A DNA stretch of 64,000 bases from Bromus sterilis (lineage: Eukaryota > Streptophyta > Magnoliopsida > Poales > Poaceae): NCBI GenBank assembly GCA_950022295.1, contig OX465600.1, positions 5,518,001-5,582,000 of the forward strand. Reading direction: 5' to 3'. This document shows, one piece after another, positions 56,701-64,000 of the stretch. The first letter of the stretch is position 1. Every line of letters starts with the position of its first letter. The notes under the pieces are model-generated. The model was given only the letters and a program-made list of their open reading frames with translations. It was not told where the DNA came from and made no database searches. A program made the translations under genes and the position numbers.

Positions 56701-59700
56701 AATTTTGAGCGATAGATGTTTGATTGATTGGTTGGTCGGGTTGCCTAGGAGCTAAAACATCACCGCTATTTGATTTGGAATTCTGCCGATCCATTCGTCT
56801 AGTTGTTGTAATGTGCTGCGTATTTTGGTTATTTGCTCTTTAAATGCGCTGCGTATTTTGGGAATTTACTCTTTACATGTGCTGCTGCTGCTTTCCTTTT
56901 GAGACTGGACGCGTGTAGGTTTGTCGATTTGTCGTAATTTGTCCTGCTGGCGCCCATAAATCATCTCCTCCGCTTCCCCACCCCCCCTCTCTCTCTCTTT
57001 ACGAAACCCCCAATTTATTGCCCCAAACCCGCAGCAATTCCAGCCCCCTCCCCCCTCTCCTTCTCCCACATCTCGCCGCCGCAATCCTGTGGAACCTCTG
57101 ACCCCTATGGTTGCCCCGCTAATTCCGTGGAACATGTCGACCATGGTGGAGGCGGAGGGGTCTGGATCCAGGACCGGAGGGTGGACGTTGGGGCAGGACA
57201 AGGCGTTTGAGATTGCGCTGATGACGGTGGATAAGGAGGAGGGTGAGGCCGCGTGGAACAAGATAGCCGACGCCGTTGAGGGGAAGACAGCCGAAGAAGT
57301 CAAGCAGCGCTATGAGCTGCCGGTGGAGGATGTGGACGCCATCTTGGCCGGCTCGGTGCCGCTGCCCGTGTATGCTGATGATGATTGGGTTCCCGAGGAG
57401 GGATGCTTCGGCGATTGGAGGAAGGGCGTTTCCGGGGTAGGAGAAGGACAGGGAGGCTTCGGCGATGGGAGGAAGGGTGTTTCCAGGGTAGGAGAAGGAC
57501 AGGGAGGCTTCGTGTACGCTGATGGTGACTGGGTTCTCGAGGAGGGATGCTTCGGTGATGGGAGGAAGGGCGTTTCCGGGGTAGGAGAGGGACATGGAGG
57601 CTTCGTGTACGCTCATGATGACTGGGTTCTCGAGGAGGGATGCTTCGGCGATGGGAGGAAGGGCGTTTCCGGGGTAGGAGAAGGACAGGGAGGCTTTGTG
57701 TACGCTGATGATGACTGGGTTCTCGAGGAGGGATGCTTCGGCGATGGGAGGAAGGGCGTTTCCGGGTTAGGAGAAGGACAGGGGGGCTTCGGCGATGGGA
57801 GGAAGGGCGTTTCCGGGGTAGGAGAAGGACAGGGAGGCTTCAGCGATGTGAGGAAGGGCGTTTCCGGGGTAGGAGAAGGACAGGGAGGCTTTCATGATGG
57901 GAGGAAGGGTGTTTCCGTGGTAGGAGAAGGACAGGGAGGCTTTGGCGATGGGAGGAAGGGCATTTCCCAGGTAGGAGAAGGACAGGGACGGCATGGGGAG
58001 AAGGGGCCTTTCAAGTCCGTCGAGCAGGGTCGCCGGAAGGGGAACCTCTGGACCGAGGATGAGCACAGGTTCGTCCCTCTAGCCTTAGTTTCCACTGCCC
58101 AGAAAGTTGCGCTGCTGCTCTAGATGCTTGATTGGTTGCTTCCGATGATTGCAAATCTGGTGCTCACGTATTTTACCTACTCTCATGACTCTGGGGTGTG
58201 AATGCATCAGTAGATCTTCCTTTTGTGTGTATTGAGAAATTAATGCTATGCTCTGCATGGAATTTTATCGTCTGCACAGCGGAGCGAGCACATGCTTGCT
58301 CCACTTTTTTCCCCTTAAATCTGTTCATCAAGCAATTTTGAGTTATACTATTTGATTGATTGGTTGCCTGGGAGAACGTCACTACTATTTGACTGGGGAT
58401 TCTGCTGATCCACACGTGTAGTTGTCGTAATGTGCAGAGTGTTTTGGAAATTTGCTCTTTAGATGTCCTTCTTCTGCTGCTGCTTTACATTGGAGACTGG
58501 ATGCGTGTAGGTTTGTTGTTTTATTGTATTTTGCAGATTAGGTCGTGTCTTGTGTGGTTGTTTGTAGATTCAGGGCCTTTATTGGTGGATTAGTTAAAGC
58601 ATTGCATGATTGTTTTCAATTGGAATTTATGTAACGGAGCTGTTGTTGTGTTGTTAGTTTGGCAGCTTAATACTTATAACTATTGTATTTCGGATACAAT
58701 CCATTTATGCGTACGCAATCCTTGAGTAGTGGATGAACTGCTTCAAACATTGGTTAAGCGTGTGGCTGCTGGAGTTGCATCCTTGAGCTGTACATTGTGT
58801 ATGTTCTGACATTTTGTTGGACTAATTACTTTAGCTTATCACATACTCCCTCCGTTCCAAATTAGACGACTTTCATTTGTGTACATTTCTAGATACACAT
58901 GTGGATAAAATGGAAGTCATCTAATTTGGAACGGAGGGAGTATTACCTTATGCATGGAAAATCTTTACTCAGATGTTAGAAACTCAGAACTATGGTCACT
59001 TATGGGAAAAGGTTTTCTAAGTGTGTTCTAGGTAAGATATAGATTAAATTGTTTAAGTGAAGGAACACTTTGGACTACTTGTTCACACATATTTATTCTA
59101 TATTTATTTTCATTGTCTGGGTGGACTGGTTTTAGTAGATTTTCTCATGCTATAGGTTGCTATCCTAAATATGCTAAAAATGGAATAAATTAATCTCTTG
59201 TTTTTGATAGCTTACTGTGCCAACTGCCAAGTATAACTCAACTTCCATTTAGTTGAGTGAATATATTTCAAACATGGGACCTTATACATTTCTTTCCTTC
59301 TAAATGTGAATTCAAGTACATCATTAAGCATTTCCCATTTTTTGTAGCACTACGTAATGCTGTACTTCTTTTAGAAATTCTGCTCCTTCTATAAATTCTA
59401 CATATGTTTTCTCACCAGTTTCTGTATATAGCACCTTCTGGGCAATGAATTATTCACTGTTCTGTGTTAAAGCTTTCAACCCTGAAATCACATGTTCGTT
59501 TACAAGTGGTCCACATATTTCTGCCATTATTCAGTGTTCTTTTGGGTTTCAGCTCTAGCCTACCCCAACTTGTTTGGGACTGACAGGCTTTGTTGTTGTT
59601 ATTGTTATTGTTGTTGCCCGTCTTGTGAAATTCCAAATAGAGAAATCAGATCACAGTGGTTGTGAGCATTTGAATGGCTGAATGAGAAAGATAATGGTAT

Positions 59701-60321
59701 TCATAGTTAATTCGAGAGGCTAATTTCAGTACTGAATAGATTCAATATTTGAGAAGTGTTTGGTTGTAAACTGATGGATACTGCTTCCTCCAGGGTTATC
59801 TTTACTAGTCACTGATATATGCTATGACCTGATTTCAAACTTGTAGATTGTTCCTTCTTGGACTTGAAAAGTATGGCAAAGGTGACTGGAGGAGCATCTC
59901 AAGGAACTTTGTGATCTCAAGGACGCCCACTCAGGTTGCCAGCCACGCGCAGAAGTACTTCATCCGCCTGAACTCGATGAACAGGGAGAGGCGGCGATCA
60001 AGCATACACGACATCACCAGCGTGAACGGAGAAGCATCAGCCGCTCAGGGCCCAATCACAGGCACAAATGGGCAGGCCGCAGTCCCTGGCAAGTCCCCAA
60101 AGCAGTCTCCACAGCCGGGGACTCTGCCCCCAGGAGTGGACGCCTTCGGCACCACGATCGGGCAGCCGGTGGGCGGCCCACTCGTGTCCGCCGTCGGCAC
60201 CCCGGTCACTCTCCCCGTCCCTGCTCCGCCTCACATGGGGTACGCAATGCATGCCCCAGTCCCAGGAACCGTGGTACCGCGCCCTCCCATGTACCCGATG
60301 CCGCCCCCACCGTCCCGATGA
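53749..60321 (+). CDS. R-R-type MYB transcription factor (DIVARICATA/SRM1-like)
   Basis: Exon 1 is 53749-54197 and exon 2 is 59847-60321, giving 307 residues plus stop. The first SANT/MYB repeat is near residues 27-90 (GWTREQEKAFENALATAEED, MWDKIADAVEGKT, VRRHYELLVEDVDGI), followed by a Gly-rich linker. The second repeat is split by the intron: KGIAWTEDEHR is in exon 1, FLLGLEKYGKGDWRSISRNF and SHAQKYF in exon 2. The SHAQKYF motif marks the plant MYB class that binds I-box/TATCCA-type sites. The C-terminus is Pro-rich. This is a nuclear DNA-binding regulator; its target genes are unknown. The 5.6-kb intron contains two further copies of exon 1, a MULE-type MITE and two Stowaway MITEs. The ATG at 53749 is kept because both copies retain the same AACATGTCG context. 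Confidence 0.9.
54683..55455. mobile_element. Mutator-type non-autonomous element, 773 bp
   Basis: Long imperfect inverted ends (GAGTAAAATGC..CGTAGGTCC on the left, GGACCTACGTTGCATTTTACTC on the right, extending ~55 bp with GTGTCATCTAGGTCCTAAA). Flanked by a perfect 9-bp target duplication TTTTGGAAA (54674-54682 and 55456-55464), the hallmark of the Mutator superfamily. No transposase coding. It lies in MYB intron 1, after exon copy 1. Confidence 0.9.
55505..55606. mobile_element. Stowaway MITE, 102 bp
   Basis: Ends CTCCCCTCCGATCGGAAATACTTGTC and inverted partner AAGTATTTCCGATCGGAGGAAG (each given with its core only), flanked by TA on both sides (55503-55504, 55607-55608). The element is nearly one perfect hairpin. 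Confidence 0.9.
55856..56283 (+). CDS. MYB alternative first exon, copy 2
   Basis: Tandem copy of MYB exon 1. The homologous start is ATG 55883 (MSTLMVVEG), but an upstream in-frame ATG at 55856 (MATLLIPWN) extends it. It retains the first SANT repeat (GWTSEQDKAFENALATVDM, VWNKIADAVEGKT, VKRHFELLVEDVDAI), a shorter linker with one FGDGRTGGAGLGEGQRG unit, and KGISWTEDEHR at the end. The frame is open and the donor AG/GTTCGT is intact at 56284, with the same phase as copy 1, so splicing to exon 2 would give about 300 residues. Upstream, the homology includes only the 5' leader. Whether a promoter serves it is unknown. Confidence 0.7.
57107..58068 (+). CDS. MYB alternative first exon, copy 3, repeat-expanded
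   Basis: The third copy of MYB exon 1. ATG 57107 (MVAPLIPWN) or the homologous 57134 (MSTMVEAEG) could start it. The SANT repeat is present (GWTLGQDKAFEIALMTVDKE, AWNKIADAVEGKT, VKQRYELPVEDVDAI), with a Leu-to-Pro change in the segment that reads YELLVED in the other copies. The linker has expanded to nine repeat units, all in frame. The exon ends KGNLWTEDEHR at an intact donor AG/GTTCGT (58069), same phase as copies 1 and 2; with exon 2 the product would be about 478 residues. The repeat-1 Pro and the expansion may mean relaxed constraint, yet no stop has accumulated. Confidence 0.7.
57365..57990 (+). repeat. coding minisatellite in MYB exon copy 3
   Basis: Nine units of about 51 bp encode FGDGRKGVSGVGEGQGG with small changes. 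Four of them are preceded by a 42-bp block encoding VYADDDWVLEEGC, making a 93-bp higher-order unit. Exon copy 2 holds one ancestral unit. All length changes are multiples of three. Confidence 0.9.
58846..58940. mobile_element. Stowaway MITE, 95 bp
   Basis: Perfect ends CTCCCTCCGTTCCAAATTAG / CTAATTTGGAACGGAGGGAG, flanked by TA (58844-58845, 58941-58942). Located in MYB intron 1, before exon 2. Confidence 0.92.
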
Positions 60322-60432
60322 TGGCCTCCCTCCTGGAAAGGTAGACATGTTAAGCGCTGCTGGGCTCCCCAGGTAAACTCAGAACCTTCTCCATGTTGTC
60401 CAGCCCTGCAGTGAAATGCTCTGTTATGTCTG

Positions 60433-60454
60433 AATAAAGGAAAATGACAATAAA
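60433..60454 (+). terminator. MYB polyadenylation signals
   Basis: Two AATAAA hexamers (60433-60438 and 60449-60454) lie about 110-130 bp after the MYB stop codon. Confidence 0.6.
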
Positions 60455-61580
60455 CCCTTGTACATTACAGATGGTATTGTGGACATTGCAGATTATATGT
60501 TATCATGTCGTTGAATGTATTGGATGATTATGGTCTCTGTCTAGATCTTTCGTTGTTGCTGAGGGAGTGCCATCATTGGCTTGTTTTATTGATTGGGTAA
60601 AATGGTTACATCGTTCAGCAATGCATTAACAGTAAAATCAGGCGGCTCATCGACCCGATTACATGAGGTCGCAATACTCTGTAGATTATTAATCCGCGAT
60701 ATTTTTGCGAAACAGGGGATCAACAAAGAAGATTTGTCTCGATCGTTCACATTTTTAACAACTTTTGTTTTGCGGCAAAAGCTCTGGTCCTTTACAGTTG
60801 GTTCCATCGGCCCGTTACCACAGCTGTGCTGGCGCTTAATATGCTGGCGACAAATCGTGTGAGAAGCGACATGTTTGGAGCATTGATGCCTGACGGAGCA
60901 TACATATCCGATCAAGCGTCTCTTGGCCTTTCGTGAGTAGATGCCATTAATCAGCAAAACACTTTATCTTTGCCAGCCTTTGCACAATTAATGTTTGGAG
61001 CCTGGAGATGGCTAAGCCTTGACCCAGGCCGCTAAACCAAACAAAAACGGGAGCGTCGTGACCTCACTCATTGGCGTTACTACGGCCAGTGGAGCCGGCG
61101 TGGGGACCACATGTCATTGCGGGTGAGACGCGGCACGGTACAGCTGTCATGCGACCTGAGGCGGCATGGACACTTGTCACACGTGTGTGGAGAGTTGTTG
61201 TGAAGGTGCGAACACTTGTCACGTCGGTTGGGTTATTGGCTTATCATGTGTGCCCGCGCATGATAAACCCGAGACATCATTTTTTAGAAAAAGAAAACAT
61301 TATCTTTTTTTGGCATATATGCATATGAGTCCCTATAAAAGTAAGTGAATATGAATACATTGATAAAGTAGAGGGGGCAGTGAGGAAAATCCAAGGATGA
61401 GATCGGGCTCATATGCTCGGGCAGTGGTTGAAAACATATCATACAACTTATTTTTTTAAAGGATCAACATATAATATGTTCGTTTGGAAATAACACACGT
61501 ATGCGCAAGAATTCTTTTTGGGGTACAAATCTATTGTTGTGTTTGAAACATGTGATAATTTCCTCGAATGGGGAGATGTT
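60455..61580. other. intergenic, no gene seen
   Basis: No recognised coding sequence or element ends. Confidence 0.5.
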
Positions 61581-61589
61581 AGGAGTACC

Positions 61590-63300
61590 TAATTCACTGG
61601 CGCAGACATTGAAATATTCACGTCACACGCTAGCGAAAACACGTGTTAGCACACCAATTATCATCTCGAGGGCAGAGACAACACCTCTCTTAAACCCCTA
61701 CGAACTAAGATATGCTAACTATCTGATGGGCATGAAGCCGACTCCATGGATGCGCATGAGTTCATCACGCACAGAAAATCTTGTAGTACATATTCATTTT
61801 TTTCATCATAAATAATAAAATAACACCCATAAGCTCCACACCACAAATGATGCAACCCAATGATGGAGGAAGGGCCTGATTTGATGGCCAATACCCGACA
61901 TATTCACGCGACACATTAGCGGATGATATCAAGCATGGTCAGAGACAACTCCATGCGCATGGGACGTGGCCCGGGACGCGATAGCCATGCGCAGGCTTTC
62001 TAAAGAACACTTCAATGCCCCGCAACTACACTAGAGTGAAGTCGGCCCTGGGCCTAGCCCAATCCTTCCTCCGCCCCTGATAGCAAGGGCCATATGCATG
62101 CCATGCCAATTATCACGCTAGGGGATATCGGCAATTTCTTTCCTAACATTTCGGCCTACGATTTAAAGCCCACAAAGAGAGTTTGATAGCCGGTGCCCAG
62201 TGGGCGCGCGACTACTTCCAAACGTGTCCATGGTACATTGTGCCCACCGAATCAAAATGAATCAAATCTTATAGTGTGAAAATGATCTGTTTGATAATAA
62301 CACATATAATTGCAAAAATCACACAATCACTGCATCATCAAACAATGAGGGAACCATTGGATTTGCCACGAAGGGGAAAGCCCAAGGTCACACACATCGC
62401 TACAATACCAAAAACTGTTCAGAATTCTAAAGTCAACAAAGAGATCCGACGCCACGACCCAGGCCACCGCCCAGACAATCTCGGGCCTGGTTGCACCAAA
62501 GTGGGTACAATGGTGGGGAGGGGGAGGAGAGACCGGCGAGAGGTGGTACCCCTTATCCCTCTGCATTGGCACCATGGATACCCAATACTTAACTCTTTAG
62601 ATTTTTTAGAAGGGAAAAAACAATGTTGGCACACTTCAACTCCCTTGACTAACATTATTTCTTCAGATGAGCTTTTGAGATAAAAATCTGGCGCAATCTT
62701 CCTTGGATGACTCATCGGAATCCGATTCAACGACCGGAACACGACATATTCACATGACACCTTAGAGAATCATAACAAGGCCCACATTTCACGCCAATTA
62801 TCACGCTCGCGGGTAGCGACAATATCTTTCCAAATATTCCGGGCTACGAATTAAAGCTCATAAGATGGCGCCCATTGGGTGCATGGCCACCTCGATGACT
62901 GCACAAAAGTCCATCATGGACACTGAAACAAACTGGATCTTATAGCGCGAGAAATAATCTTTTTCAATAAAAATATATAATTATAAAAATTGCACAATCT
63001 CTACACCATCAAACAAAGCCGGTGCAATGGCAAGGAGAGGGGAGGGGGGGGGGGGGAGGCCAGCACCCCTTGTCCCTCTGCATGCAGTGGCAACGCAATG
63101 CCTAGTTCTATGCAACTATGTAGACTTAGAGAAAATCCATTGATCTTGGCGTGAATCTTTTTATACTCATATTTTTTTAAAAATTGCACAATCTTGTCAT
63201 CATCTAACAGTACTGGCACAATGGCAAGGAGAAGGGTGGGCCGATCGGAGCCATCACCTTTTGTCCCTTTGCATGCAGTGGCCGCACAATGCCTATGTAG
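61590..63300. repeat. diverged local duplications
   Basis: Related segments recur: ACATATTCACGCGACACATTAGC (61898) against ACATATTCACATGACACCTTAGA (62746) and ATATTCACGTCACACGCTAGC (61615); CCAATTATCACGCT (62106, 62802); GTCCCTCTGCATGCAGTGGC (63074) against GTCCCTTTGCATGCAGTGGC (63263). At least two or three rounds of local duplication with later divergence are implied. No coding sequence is recognised. Confidence 0.6.
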
Positions 63301-63694
63301 TACCCCCTCCGTATCATATTATATGACGTTTAACTCTTTAGATTCAAAGGAAGATCCGATGATCTTCATGTGCTTCGGTTTCAATCTTATTGATACCATT
63401 GCTTCACGATACCTTGATTTTCACTATTAATGTGTTTTTGATTGAATTGCTCACATCTCACAAAAACCCTTCAAGATTTCCATTTTGACACCCCTACTTC
63501 CCTTATTTTCCCCATGTTCCCATTTGGCTCGACCCCCTAGAAAAAAATCCCCCCCAATCTCCCAATCTTCAAAGGCCACGGCCGCGGCCACCGTCTCCCT
63601 CGCTCCCTCTTTCAGTGCCCACCCATACACACACAACGCAACACAGAGCGCACGGAGCGCGAGGCGAGGCAACCTGCTGCCTCGCGCGACGCGC

Positions 63695-64000
63695 ATGGCC
63701 GACGCGAATGGAACATCACCACCGCCGCCGACGCAGCAGCAGGCTTCCGACGGCGCGGCCGTGGGCGGCGGCGAGTTCATGGCGGTGCCGGGGGCGGGAC
63801 CGAACGGGCACGGGTCGTACCAGGCGCTGCTCGCGTCCATGGACGGGCAGGCCTCGCCCATCTCCGCGGGGAACGTCCTGGCGCAGCACCAGTACCAGCA
63901 GTACCACCAGCTGTCCGGGGCCGCCGGCGACCTGATCCACGCAACGCCGCCGCCGCCCATGCCCATCCCGTCGCCCTCGCCGACCCCGCCGCCGCCGAAC
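63695..64000 (+). CDS. 5' part of an unrecognised Pro/Gln-rich protein
   Basis: From ATG 63695 an open frame of 102 codons runs off the window: MADANGTSPPPPTQQQ, SYQALLASMDGQASPISAGN, QHQYQQYHQ, and a Pro-rich PPPPMPIPSPSPTPPPP end. The GC content, the sharp compositional change at about 63580 and a CA-rich leader resemble a genuine grass first exon. Low-complexity N-termini like this are common on plant transcription regulators, but no domain has been reached, so I assign no function. Confidence 0.6.
   Translation, partial: MADANGTSPPPPTQQQASDGAAVGGGEFMAVPGAGPNGHGSYQALLASMDGQASPISAGNVLAQHQYQQYHQLSGAAGDLIHATPPPPMPIPSPSPTPPPPN

Overview
This is nuclear DNA from a grass, most likely a Triticeae species (wheat/barley lineage). 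The evidence is interrupted plant genes with GT-AG introns, very GC-rich grass-type first exons, Stowaway, CACTA, Helitron, copia and LINE elements typical of that tribe, and a plastid DNA insertion. Everything here was read by eye from the sequence; family names come from motif recognition, not database searches.

Layout. (1) 1-20.6 kb and 43.0-45.8 kb hold a small family of five three-exon DUF6598-type genes at 3.3, 8.6, 10.5, 19.0 and 44.3 kb. Only the 10.5-kb copy is intact. The 19.0-kb copy has lost its annotated start codon (ATG to ATA) but is otherwise open, and the other three are broken. The intact copy is head-to-head with an F-box gene (12.2-13.5 kb). The same divergent pair recurs in inverted orientation at 43.4-45.5 kb, where the F-box member has an internal deletion and the DUF6598 member a frameshift. 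(2) 5.0-6.4 kb is a mosaic of plastid fragments (clpP start, ndhB intron/exon 2, a complete rps11 frame). (3) 14.7-18.8 kb contains a DNA transposon carrying a decayed GC-rich ORF, then a 5'-truncated LINE. (4) 20.8-23.2 kb is a CACTA deletion derivative with a perfect 3-bp target duplication. (5) 25.4-42.9 kb is a nested stack. A copia element on the minus strand has an open 1106-aa pol frame. It was split by a 13.1-kb CACTA element, which was itself entered by a 1.5-kb CACTA. A LINE tail sits in the copia LTR. The large CACTA carries about ten copies of a ~345-bp tandem repeat, a truncated TNP2-type transposase and a multi-exon ORF2. (6) 45.8-53.5 kb is gene-poor, with two Helitrons and a decayed copia fragment. 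(7) 53.7-60.3 kb is a two-exon R-R-type (SANT plus SHAQKYF) MYB gene whose first exon and 5' leader have been tandemly copied twice. It therefore has three candidate first exons and only one second exon. (8) The start of an unrecognised Pro/Gln-rich gene runs off the right end.

The most unusual object is the MYB locus. All three first exons end in the same splice phase with a usable donor, so each could be joined to the single second exon. The third copy has grown an in-frame repeat of nine ~17-residue units. Removing the two younger transposons from the first copy gives almost exactly the spacing of the second (about 1248 against 1251 bp), so the order of events can be read directly.
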